From CAWDDA01 sp963813345 (GTDB lineage Bacteria > Acidobacteriota > Blastocatellia > RBC074): 64,000 bases of DNA. This document shows positions 52,505 to 60,030 of this stretch, piece by piece (positions within the stretch are counted from its first letter, which is position 1; the number at the start of each line of letters is the position of its first letter). The translations under genes were made by a program, and so were the position numbers. The notes under the pieces were generated by a model. It did not search any database, had not been told where the DNA came from, and saw nothing but the letters and a program-made list of their open reading frames with translations. The stretch spans positions 248,001-312,000 of the forward strand of contig CAWEYR010000024.1 of assembly GCA_963813345.1 (NCBI GenBank), read 5' to 3'.

Positions 52505-52737
52505 TCTCCTTTGACAAGGAGGCGGTCGGCTCCAGGGTGCGCCTCGACGCCGCACAGAACGAAGGGGACTATTAGTCTCACACTTCGATTCGTTTTTGGA
52601 GACAGAGGACCCGGGGCCAACTTGCTAGCCCTTGACCGTGGGCCGCATATCGAGAGAGTGAGACGGTCTAAGCCGTGCCACGAATAGCAGTCAGTCGACA
52701 AGTCAAAGGGTCAGTGCTCGAGTAACGTTCACAGGTG
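52505..52737 (+). ncRNA. Candidate guide (bridge/seek) RNA region at the IS110 right end
   Basis: Non-coding stretch between the transposase stop and the right direct repeat. It has CTCCTT-TGAC-AAGGAG at 52506-52521, and GTCTCAC (52575-52581) pairing with GTGAGAC (52658-52664) around an inner GGGC/GCCC hairpin. IS1111-type members are known to encode their guide RNA downstream of the transposase gene, and this region has the right position and structure. No covariance support could be obtained. Confidence 0.35.
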
Positions 52738-52750
52738 GCCTAACCATGCG

Positions 52751-52945
52751 ATCGCATCTTTAATGATTGGTATGAGAGCAGCGTGAGGTCATTCTCACGA
52801 CCGCATGGAATCACGCCCCCCCTCCCGTCCCCCCCAAGGGGGGAAGCACAGGTCCCCTCCTGATAGGGAAAGGTGTGCGTTCGTAATGTGGTTGTTCTAT
52901 GAGAGTGAGCGAAGCGATTGCAATTCTGCTTGACATTCACATAGC
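52751..52945. other. Intergenic gap without recognised gene
   Basis: Nothing coding is seen between the IS110 right end and the next palindrome. It holds a small hairpin CGTGAG-GTCATT-CTCACG (about 52781-52798) and homopolymer runs of C and G around 52816-52845, which are likely sites of sequencing error. Confidence 0.5.
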
Positions 52946-53026
52946 AGTGCGGCGACTTGGCGCCGCTTTAGTCTCCCGATCGGATTAATCGGACGGGAGA
53001 CTAAAGCGGCGCCAAGTCGCCGCACT
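52946..53026. repeat. Perfect 33-nt palindrome, family B, between convergent genes
   Basis: Arms 52946-52978 and 52994-53026 are exact reverse complements around GGCGCCGCTTTAGTCTCCC with a 15-nt loop. Compared with the element at 24712 one arm position differs (GCGACTTGG against GCGGCTTGG), and the partner arm differs to match. It lies between the IS110 region and the end of the PQQ-propeller gene. Confidence 0.92.
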
Positions 53027-53047
53027 CCAAATGCGCATCCAGCTTAA

Positions 53048-54973
53048 CTAAAACGATTTGCCGGAAATTGGGAAAGCAGCCAGCCGGTTTTCGCGGGCCG
53101 AATAAAGAAGGTTGATTGTCTCATCCGTCGTAAACCGGTAATCGGGGTCGTTCAACTTTATCTCACGTTCTGTTTCGCCCGTATTGACGTTCACTCCCGC
53201 CAAACCTTTACCACCCTCTCTGGGGAGCTCGGTGTAAAAGTACATCCACTTCCCTTTCAATGCCGTCAGTCGCTTTCTATGCCACAGGAATCTCGACAGC
53301 CTTTCAAGCTGATGCGCAGGATCCATCCGATCAAGCAATCGCTCTTCAATGTCACCGGACGTTGAAAGGTTCGAAGTGACCAGGCCGCGCACGTTCACGC
53401 TGCTGATGGCTCCTTGAAGCTGACGTGCTCGGTCAACAGTCTCCTGAAGATTGCGCGCAGTGCGCGCGGCATCCTGTATTCGAGAAGCTACACCAAGAGC
53501 TCTGAAACGAGTCGTAACGTATCTGCGCGCCGATGTTTCCGCCAGCGTAGTCAGATCAGGAAGTGCAGCGCGAGCGAACCCGGACCAGCGCACGGTGGAA
53601 CCGGCCTGAGCGAGATTGATCGCGCGGAAGGTCTTCGACGCCACTGTTGCCGCGGTTGTCACTGTTCCGCCATAACGAAAGTAGAGTGCGCCAGCCCGTG
53701 CAGCAATCGCTCCGATTGTCCTTATCGCTCCGCGCCCCGGCGCGTCATACCGGGCGCGCCAGAGACTCGCACCACTTGCTACGTCGTACGCTCTCACCTC
53801 GTTAGCGCCCCCAACCACGGCATTGCTCTTTTCGTTTACAAGCAGAAAGGCTGCCTTCGAGACCTTATGAGATACGCGCTTCAACTGTTTGCCTGTTTCA
53901 GTGTTGAGCGAGATGAGATCTTCCTTGTCTGCAAGGAGCAAGGTTGAATCGTCAAAGAAAACAATGTTCGTGATGCCTTTATCCGCACCCTTGAATCTCC
54001 ACAGCGTCTTTCCACTCTCGATATCGATGGCGCTTACGCCGAACGGCCCTCGCTCGACAATCTCACCATCGCGAAGACGGGTGAACTGCCCGCCGGTGCG
54101 AACATAAAGCCTGGTCCCATTGAGAAACATCTCTGGAGCCATCCCGGCATCCTTCGCTTCCCATTCGATCTCTCCCTTAGCACGTGAAATAGCGCGCACG
54201 CGGCCGCGTCCGGAGACATACAGAAAGCGTTCATCAAATACGGCATCAGCCTCCGTGAGTGCCAATCCCTCCTCATTCACGCGAAATCTTTCTCTCGAGC
54301 GCTCCTTTCCCGTTGAAGCGTCGAGCGCCGTCACACCGTCGTAAAACAGGTAAAGCCGTCCGTCAAGAAACAATGGCGGATGATAATTGTTGAGTGTGTA
54401 CTCGACCGTATCATCTTCTTCTTCGGTCCAGCGCGAAGGCATCATCTCGATCTGGCTTTCGACTTTGTAATTCCAGAGTTCCTTTCCCGTACCGAGCTCG
54501 AAAGCGTAAACGATGGGTTCCCGCCGAAGTCCTTCGTGATCTTTCTTCTTGATGTCACGCGCGAGAACAATCGCGAGCACCTCTGATTTCATTTCAAGGG
54601 CCATCTGCATCACAGAGCCTTTGACTCGCTCGCTTCGCCAGACCGCCTTCCCCGTGAATAGATCGACCGCCTCGAGCGAGCTCTTTCCGTCCCGCTCGAG
54701 CGTCAGTAAGGTCAGGTCAGTTCCAGGAACCGGCGTCACATCGGTCTCGTCAAGCCTCGCATTCTTGCGGCGCCAAAGAATCTCGCCTGTTTCACCATCC
54801 AGGGCGTAGAGTGACTTATCCGTACCGGCAACCAGGACGCCAAGTTCGGTCGCCTGGTAAAAGCGCACTCGACCATCAAGCTTCGTATTCCAACCTGGAT
54901 TACCCGACCCGGCGAACAAGGTAAAGCAGGTCAGAGCCAGCAGACTCAGTATTGTAAATACTCGCGGAACCAT
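53048..54973 (-). CDS. PQQ-like beta-propeller repeat protein
   Basis: Secreted propeller protein of about 640 residues with signal peptide (MVPRVFTILSLLALTCFTLF). Repeats typical of PQQ-like blades: DKSLYALDGETGEILWRRKN, VDLFTGKAVWRSERVKG, YAFELGTGKELWNYK, AIDIESGKTLWRFKG and AYDVASGASLWRARYD. Near residues 455-560 the blades are interrupted by an about 100-residue Ala/Arg/Thr-rich, probably helical segment (RIQDAARTARNLQETVDRAR) before the last strands. ATG 54973 is preferred to ATG 55003 because AAGGA lies 5 bases upstream. Probable role is assembly or binding at the envelope; no catalytic residues are seen. Confidence 0.85.
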   Translation of the reverse strand: MVPRVFTILSLLALTCFTLFAGSGNPGWNTKLDGRVRFYQATELGVLVAGTDKSLYALDGETGEILWRRKNARLDETDVTPVPGTDLTLLTLERDGKSSLEAVDLFTGKAVWRSERVKGSVMQMALEMKSEVLAIVLARDIKKKDHEGLRREPIVYAFELGTGKELWNYKVESQIEMMPSRWTEEEDDTVEYTLNNYHPPLFLDGRLYLFYDGVTALDASTGKERSRERFRVNEEGLALTEADAVFDERFLYVSGRGRVRAISRAKGEIEWEAKDAGMAPEMFLNGTRLYVRTGGQFTRLRDGEIVERGPFGVSAIDIESGKTLWRFKGADKGITNIVFFDDSTLLLADKEDLISLNTETGKQLKRVSHKVSKAAFLLVNEKSNAVVGGANEVRAYDVASGASLWRARYDAPGRGAIRTIGAIAARAGALYFRYGGTVTTAATVASKTFRAINLAQAGSTVRWSGFARAALPDLTTLAETSARRYVTTRFRALGVASRIQDAARTARNLQETVDRARQLQGAISSVNVRGLVTSNLSTSGDIEERLLDRMDPAHQLERLSRFLWHRKRLTALKGKWMYFYTELPREGGKGLAGVNVNTGETEREIKLNDPDYRFTTDETINLLYSARENRLAAFPISGKSF

Positions 54974-55103
54974 CGCTTCCTTACTGGCAGTCCACTCCGC
55001 CATCGAGGACGTAATCTCCTGCCCTTCTGGTTAAGTATATCAAGAAGACTGCCAATACGGTTGTATTGGACTCTATGCAAAGCGAATGGGACCGTACGGC
55101 CGG

Positions 55104-55994
55104 CTAAGATCGGCGAATGACTATCGGAGTGTCTACCATGTCTCCACTCGGAGTCAGCCTGCGAAGCACTGATAACTCACCCGAAGGATCTGCCTCTGCA
55201 ATCGGCGATACGGTCATTTGGTCCGCGGTCACCTCCACTAAAAGAAAATGGTTTGAGGCCGCCCAGGAGACCGTGTGCGCATCGTCGAAGTCCGAAGGGC
55301 GTTCGAGGTTAACCTTGCCGCCGGCGCCGGTGACGAAGTAGTCGATACCACGCACACTCGAGTGTTGAAAGTTATGTTCGTGACCACTGAAGACTGCTCG
55401 CACGGCTGACCGCTCAAAGAGTGGCACGAGCCGCTTGTTCATTGACCGCGAGTTGTCATACAGCGGCCCGGCAGTAAATGGTGGATGATGTGAAAACGGA
55501 ATACGCCACAAAGGATCGCCTGCTCCCGTTCCAGGTGAGGCGGGAAATGCTGTGTTCAAAAACCGGGCGTGATTAGCGTGCTCGAAGTACCTGTCGACGG
55601 AGAAAGCCGACTTTCGCGTTGTATCGATACAGATGAATTCGATGTCGGCTCCGAATTTGAACCTGTAGAACACACCAGGGCCGATCGAGGCACTCCCACC
55701 GGACTCTTCGCCCGAAAAGCGCGTATTAATGAAGAAATTGTCGAGCAACTGCTCGCGATCATCGCTCGCCTCGGTCTCGCCACTGTCGTGGTTTCCGACG
55801 CAGGGATAGAAAGGCACACGGTTAATGATGTACCGATATGGCTGATAGAATGTGAAGAACCAGTCATCATCCTCATCACCCGTAGCGCCGGCCGGTATAC
55901 CAAGGATCGAGCGTCCAGCGTAGATATTGTCGCCTGTCGTCAGGACGAGGCGCACATCGCGCTCGATAGAGATTTTTTCCAATGCGGCTGCCAC
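55104..55994 (-). CDS. Purple-acid-phosphatase-like metallophosphoesterase, C-terminal part
   Basis: Catalytic part of a calcineurin-like phosphoesterase. Metal-site blocks: VLTTGDNIYAGR (GDN), FYPCVGNHDSGE (GNHD), WRIPFSHHPPFTAG and RAVFSGHEHNFQHSSV (GHEHN), so both metal sites are complete except for GDFG, which lies in the other piece. Homology starts at about 55990 (AAALEKISIERDVR). The ending PSGELSVLRRLTPSGDMVDT is usual for the subfamily. Confidence 0.85.
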   Translation of the reverse strand: MAAALEKISIERDVRLVLTTGDNIYAGRSILGIPAGATGDEDDDWFFTFYQPYRYIINRVPFYPCVGNHDSGETEASDDREQLLDNFFINTRFSGEESGGSASIGPGVFYRFKFGADIEFICIDTTRKSAFSVDRYFEHANHARFLNTAFPASPGTGAGDPLWRIPFSHHPPFTAGPLYDNSRSMNKRLVPLFERSAVRAVFSGHEHNFQHSSVRGIDYFVTGAGGKVNLERPSDFDDAHTVSWAASNHFLLVEVTADQMTVSPIAEADPSGELSVLRRLTPSGDMVDTPIVIRRS

Positions 55995-56521
55995 CTCGCG
56001 CTGCCGCCTGCGTAGCAGTCGATGGCTTGCTCACACCGACACCGAAGTCGCCGAGAGCGGCAAATGTGAGCGGGCTCGAAGTATTCCGGTCAGGGAACGT
56101 GCGGAAACGATTGTCGTATGTCTTTCCACTCCTCGCGAGGCCTCTGCCTGGTACCCAGTCACGACGTTCCCCAGCTCCCCATTCCTCGCCATTTACTATC
56201 ACGCGATATCGATATGTCGTATCGGGTTCAAGCCCTGTGACCCACGCGTAATTCGCAGTCATCGTTTCAACGGAGGTGACAGGCTTCCCCGAAAGATCAA
56301 AGAGCTCGACGCGAGCTTTACCGAATGGTTCCGAGCGCACTCCCATAGTTTCATGGCGTGGCGGGTAGACGTGGCGCAAATCATCGTCATCGACCAGCTT
56401 CCAATCTCCGTTCGGGATCTTGTCCACGCACTCTGAAATAGAAGCCGCCCCAGGCAATCAGGGCGGCGTTATCAGTCAGCCCGGCAAGATAAAGATAAGG
56501 TTCAGCGTGAAATTCCGGCAC
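55876..56521 (-). CDS. Purple-acid-phosphatase-like metallophosphoesterase, N-terminal part
   Basis: N-terminal piece. GTG 56521 gives VPEFHAEPYLYLAGLTDNAA and LIAWGGFYFRV; after an indel near 56410 the frame reads DKIPNGDWKLVDDDDLRHVY, then a fibronectin-III-like domain (VTGLEPDTTYRYRVIVNGEE) and the first metal motif TFAALGDFGVGVSK. A second indel near 55990 joins it to the catalytic piece, for a total of about 470 residues. No signal peptide is seen in this reading. AGGAG, the ribosome site, overlaps the foot of a 17-bp hairpin. Confidence 0.75.
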
Positions 56522-56529
56522 GGGTAACT

Positions 56530-56565
56530 CCTGGGAGCGCCAGGCTCCAGCCTGGCGCTCCCAGG
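56530..56565. repeat. Perfect 17-bp hairpin, family D
   Basis: Stem 56530-56546 pairs with 56549-56565 around a 2-nt loop; core GCGCCAGGCTCCAGCCTGGC. It lies between the FAD oxidoreductase and the metallophosphoesterase, both leftward, and its foot overlaps the AGGAG ribosome site of the latter. The same hairpin occurs twice, inverted, at 62413-62495. Confidence 0.92.
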
Positions 56566-56579
56566 CGGTTTACGAGCAA

Positions 56580-58181
56580 CTACACTTTACGGCGCTTAAA
56601 GTCGCGAAGGATTTCGCGAGCAGCGTTGTAACCCGGAGCTCCCATAACTCCCCCTCCGGGATGTGTTCCCGACCCGCAAAGATATAGATTGCGTACTGGC
56701 GTCCGGTACTGCGCCCAGCCTGCAACCGGTCGCAGAAAAAAGAGCTGATCCGGTTCAAGGTCGCCATGAAAAATGTTGCCGCCAGTCAGACCATACTCTC
56801 GTTCAAGATCCAGCGGTGAGATGACCTGGCGATGAATGACAAGTCGCTTGAACCCGGGTGCGTGCTCTTCGAGAAGATCAAAACACCGGTCTGCAAAACG
56901 ATTCTTCGTCTCGTCGTCCCACGAGCCGTCGCGAAGGTGATAGGGTGCGTACTGAGCGAAAATGCACATAATGTGCTTACCAGGCGGCGCAATGGAGTCG
57001 TCGTAGATCGTGGGGATCGTGCACTCGAGCATTGGTGACTGCGACATTCTGCCCTGCAGCGCATCCTCCCATGCCCGGTCGATATAATCCATCGAAGGAC
57101 ATATGTGGATCGTCGTTCGATGAGGATCGCCCGGACCATTCGTCGGGTATGCAGTGAACTCAGGGAGTCCATCAAGCGCCAGATTGATCTTGATCGATGC
57201 CCCGGAGCATCTGAATTTCTCGATCGCGAGTCTGAACTCATCATCCAGATGTTCAGGTTCAACAAGCGAAAGAAACGTTCGTTTCGGGTCTGCGTTTGAA
57301 ACTACGATCCGCGACCGGATCTCTTCGCCACTCTCGAGTACGACTCCACGCGCATGTCCATCGTTTATCAGTACGCGCGCCACGCGGGAGTTCGTGCGGA
57401 TTACCGCGCCGCGGCTTTCTGCCGATCGGGCTATGGCTGTGCTGATTGCGCCCATTCCCCCGCGGACAAAGCCCCAAAGACCGCGCGGGCCGGCGGCGCC
57501 TCCCATAACATGATGAAGGAGTATGTATGCTGTTCCTGGAGTTGAAGGTCCTCCATTGGTTCCAATCACACCATCGGTTGCAAGAGTTGTCTTGATCTCA
57601 TCAGATTCAAACCGTTCGTCAAGAAACGTTCGCGCGCTCTGAGTCATAACCCGCGCAAGCCTGACGATCCCGTCATCGCCAAGTTTGAGCGTGTGGCGCG
57701 CCAGGTGAAAAAACTCAGCCAGGTCGCTGACTCCCCGGCGAATGATATTTGGAGGCGTTCGCAGCAACAGACCTTCGAGCCATTCGGCGAGTCGGGCCAG
57801 GTCGTCTTCGTACCTGGGATAGTTTTCGGCATCGCGTGAAGAGAACCGCGACATCTCCATCGCCGTCTTCCGTGCATCACCCCAGAAAAAGAGGTGCTTG
57901 CCATTTGGGAACACCGTGAAGAACGAAGGGTCTTTCGGGTAGATATGAAATCCGAATCGCTCGAGATCGAGTTCTTTGATAATCTTTGGCTGCAGCAGCG
58001 AGCAGAGATAAGAGAGAGTCGAAACGCGATAACCGGGAAACACTTCTTCGGTAACGCACGCACCACCGGCTACCGCTCTTGATTCCAGCACGCAAACCTT
58101 CAATCCTGTCCCTGCCAGATATGCTGCTGTAACCAAACCGTTATGGCCGGCTCCAATAATGATCACGTCAAAGGATTGCAC
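56580..58181 (-). CDS. FAD-dependent oxidoreductase (phytoene desaturase/PYROXD2-like)
   Basis: Flavoprotein of 533 residues in the amine-oxidase/phytoene-desaturase superfamily. The dinucleotide-binding motif is VIIIGAGHNGLVTAAYLAGT, followed by VLESRAVAGGACVTEEVFPG; the middle has VRGGMGAISTAIARSAESRG, and the C-terminal FAD block is LYLCGSGTHPGGGVMGAPGY. It resembles bacterial PYROXD2-type NAD(P)/FAD proteins more than carotenoid desaturases, and no carotenoid genes are adjacent. Intact frame; substrate unknown. Confidence 0.9.
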   Translation of the reverse strand: MQSFDVIIIGAGHNGLVTAAYLAGTGLKVCVLESRAVAGGACVTEEVFPGYRVSTLSYLCSLLQPKIIKELDLERFGFHIYPKDPSFFTVFPNGKHLFFWGDARKTAMEMSRFSSRDAENYPRYEDDLARLAEWLEGLLLRTPPNIIRRGVSDLAEFFHLARHTLKLGDDGIVRLARVMTQSARTFLDERFESDEIKTTLATDGVIGTNGGPSTPGTAYILLHHVMGGAAGPRGLWGFVRGGMGAISTAIARSAESRGAVIRTNSRVARVLINDGHARGVVLESGEEIRSRIVVSNADPKRTFLSLVEPEHLDDEFRLAIEKFRCSGASIKINLALDGLPEFTAYPTNGPGDPHRTTIHICPSMDYIDRAWEDALQGRMSQSPMLECTIPTIYDDSIAPPGKHIMCIFAQYAPYHLRDGSWDDETKNRFADRCFDLLEEHAPGFKRLVIHRQVISPLDLEREYGLTGGNIFHGDLEPDQLFFLRPVAGWAQYRTPVRNLYLCGSGTHPGGGVMGAPGYNAAREILRDFKRRKV

Positions 58182-58234
58182 TTGTAAGTTGTACCGCCTG
58201 CTAAGTAAATTAGAACGCTCCTGATACTCCGGGC

Positions 58235-58304
58235 ATGGAGTTCAAGCCTTAGCTTGCTCGTATCATCATCGCGTGTTAAGAGCAAGCTAAAGCTTGAACT
58301 CCAT
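58235..58304. repeat. Palindromic family A element in a divergent gene gap
   Basis: Arms 58235-58259 and 58280-58304 (25 nt, one mismatch: CAAGCCTTAGCTTG against CAAGCTTTAGCTTG). It lies between the divergent FAD-oxidoreductase and GNAT genes, where no transcript ends, so it cannot be a terminator at this site. A solitary family C fragment (GTTGTACCGCC) lies at 58189-58199. Confidence 0.88.
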
Positions 58305-58320
58305 ACGCTTCAAGGTCGCT

Positions 58321-58917
58321 ATGATCGATATCCATCCTGTCACACTTGAGGGGCACGGCATACGGTTGGAACCCCTGACCTTTGAGCACGCCGATGGGTT
58401 GGACGTCGCCGCTTCAGATGGCAGGCTCTGGGAGTTATGGTTCACCAGCGTTCCTGAGCCGGAGCAGACCCGAGGTTACATTGCTTACGCTCTCGAAGGT
58501 CAGAGGGACGGGCACATGCTGCCCTGGGCCGTACGGGAGTTGGCAAGTGGCGCAATCATTGGCAGCACGCGCTATCACGATATCGTAGCCAGCATTGACC
58601 GCGTCGAGATCGGTTACACCTGGTATGCAAAACGCTGGCAACGCAGTCACGTCAACACCAGCTGCAAACTGTTGCTCCTCGCGCACGCATTCGACACGCT
58701 TGGTTGCAAGGTGGTTGGTCTGCGTACGGACAATTTCAACTTCGCGTCGCAGCGAGCGATTGAGGCACTAGGCGCTAAGAAGGATGGCGTCATCCGCCAT
58801 CACTACGCACGCCGCGACGGAACAGTGCGCGACAGTGTGATGTACAGCATCCTCTCGAATGAATGGCCCGACGTAAAACGGCATCTTGAGTTCCGGTTGG
58901 CACGACACAAGTGCTGA
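58321..58917 (+). CDS. GNAT acetyltransferase (RimJ/RimL-like)
   Basis: Acetyltransferase of 198 residues. N-terminal HPVTLEGHGIRLEPLTFEHA, beta-strand block VEIGYTWYAKRWQRSHVNTS, and GLRTDNFNFASQRAIEALGA with HHYARRDGTVRDSVMYSILS match the RimJ/RimL branch, which acetylates protein N-termini, amino acids or antibiotics. ATG 58321 is chosen; an in-frame TTG at 58294 lies inside a palindrome arm. The stop codon lies in the GTGCTGA repeat that follows, so the last codons are repeat-derived. Confidence 0.88.
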   Translation: MIDIHPVTLEGHGIRLEPLTFEHADGLDVAASDGRLWELWFTSVPEPEQTRGYIAYALEGQRDGHMLPWAVRELASGAIIGSTRYHDIVASIDRVEIGYTWYAKRWQRSHVNTSCKLLLLAHAFDTLGCKVVGLRTDNFNFASQRAIEALGAKKDGVIRHHYARRDGTVRDSVMYSILSNEWPDVKRHLEFRLARHKC

Positions 58918-59070
58918 GTGCTGAGTGCTGGAGTGCTGGGTGCTGAGCTGTGGATGCTGGTGCTGAGTTCTGGAGTTCAAGCTTCAGCTTGCTGTCGTGA
59001 GGCTCGAATGCGACCACACGCTAAAGCTGAACTCGAACTCAGCACTCAGCACTCAGCACTCAGCACTCTC
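58911..59070. repeat. Composite repeat (families F+A) between GNAT and USP genes
   Basis: GTGCTGA units at 58911-58969 face GCACTCA units at 59041-59067, with an inner family A core (GAGTTCAAGCTTCAGCTTG at 58973-58991, and CTAAAGCTGAACTC around 59021-59034). The arms are less perfect than at 8127-8253, suggesting an older copy. The element contains the GNAT stop codon and ends 22 bases before the next start. Confidence 0.8.
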
Positions 59071-59091
59071 TTACTACTTACGGAGGCATAC

Positions 59092-59553
59092 ATGAAAATC
59101 CTGATTGCAGTTGATGGTTCAGAAGGCAGCGAAAATGCAGTCAACGCGATCGCCGCCAACCCATTGTCGCCTGGAACCGAGGTGCGCGTGCTTTCTGTTA
59201 TTGAATCGCCTTATGTCCCGACTCCGGAAACCTGGGCGCTGCCGGAAACCTACTTTACTGAAATGGAGAAAGCGGCTCAGGAGCAGGCTCAGAGTGCTGT
59301 CAATGCAGCTTGCGGACGGCTCGCCGCTGCACATGGCACCAACGCTACTATAAGCATGAGTGTCGTTAACGGCCATCCGAAGGAAGCCATACTCGACGAA
59401 GCCGAGAAGTGGATGGCAGATCTGATCGTCCTCGGATCGCACGGCTATCGAGGCTGGCAACGATTTCTTCTCGGATCAGTCTCGCAGGCAGTCGCGTCTC
59501 ATGCCAACTGTTCCGTTGAGATCGTCAGACGGCGCGAAGCTCGGTCAGAGTAG
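59092..59553 (+). CDS. Universal stress protein (UspA family)
   Basis: Single-domain Usp of 153 residues. Nucleotide-binding blocks: MKILIAVDGSEGSENAVNAI at the N-terminus and DLIVLGSHGYRGWQRFLLGS with VSQAVASHANCSVEIVRR at the C-terminus, the G-2x-G-9x-G(S/T) ATP-binding type. ATG 59092 has GGAGG 6 bases upstream; longer in-frame extension falls in the repeat. It directly precedes the membrane protein gene and shares its frame across the stop at 59551. Confidence 0.92.
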   Translation: MKILIAVDGSEGSENAVNAIAANPLSPGTEVRVLSVIESPYVPTPETWALPETYFTEMEKAAQEQAQSAVNAACGRLAAAHGTNATISMSVVNGHPKEAILDEAEKWMADLIVLGSHGYRGWQRFLLGSVSQAVASHANCSVEIVRRREARSE

Positions 59554-59559
59554 GTCAAC

Positions 59560-60030
59560 CTGGCTACAACAATCTTTCATCTCGCAATCGCTCTCGGACT
59601 TGGTCTGCTTGTTGGATTGCAGCGCGAACATGCAGCGGCGCGGCTCGGCGGAGTTCGGACGTTTCCTCTTATCACAATCCTCGGTGCAATCTGTGGTCTT
59701 CTTGCGCAGACGTTTGGTGGCTGGGTGATTGCTGCAGGTCTGATCGGGCTTGGCGGAATAATCGTCATAGGGAACGTCATCGAGATAAACCGTGGAACTG
59801 TTGATCCCGGCATCACAACCGAAGTTGCGATGCTGGTGATGTTCGGAGTAGGTGCCTATCTGATGGTCGGGCAGACCGAGGTAGCAGTCGCCATCGGAAG
59901 CGGCGTCGCGATTCTGCTTCACTTCAAGGGCGAGCTTCACGCGGTCACTGCGAAGCTCGGCGACAGGCGACCTGAAAGCGATCATGCAGTTTGCGCTTAT
60001 CTCGTTGATCATTCTTCCAGTTCTGCCTGA
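59560..60030 (+). CDS. MgtC/DUF4010-family membrane protein, N-terminal part
   Basis: N-terminal MgtC-like domain with hydrophobic helices; FHLAIALGLGLLVGLQREHA is the family signature, followed by LGGVRTFPLITILGAICGLL. No ATG or GTG lies between the USP stop and this motif; the first usable codon upstream is CTG 59560, and TTG 59617 would cut the signature, so a start-codon change or error is likely. The frame is lost near 59965 (AKLGDR). Confidence 0.78.
   Translation: MATTIFHLAIALGLGLLVGLQREHAAARLGGVRTFPLITILGAICGLLAQTFGGWVIAAGLIGLGGIIVIGNVIEINRGTVDPGITTEVAMLVMFGVGAYLMVGQTEVAVAIGSGVAILLHFKGELHAVTAKLGDRRPESDHAVCAYLVDHSSSSA

Larger units (their letters stand above)
51355..52750 (+). mobile_element. 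IS110-family insertion element (proposed bounds)
   Basis: A single transposase gene flanked by a 12-of-13 direct repeat, GCCTAGCCATGCG at 51355-51367 and GCCTAACCATGCG at 52738-52750, spaced 1383 bases start to start, a usual IS110-family size. About 50 bases lie before the transposase start and about 230 after its stop, the asymmetric layout of the IS1111-type subgroup. The bounds are inferred from this repeat only. The element lies between the flotillin operon and the PQQ-propeller gene and interrupts neither. Confidence 0.5.
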
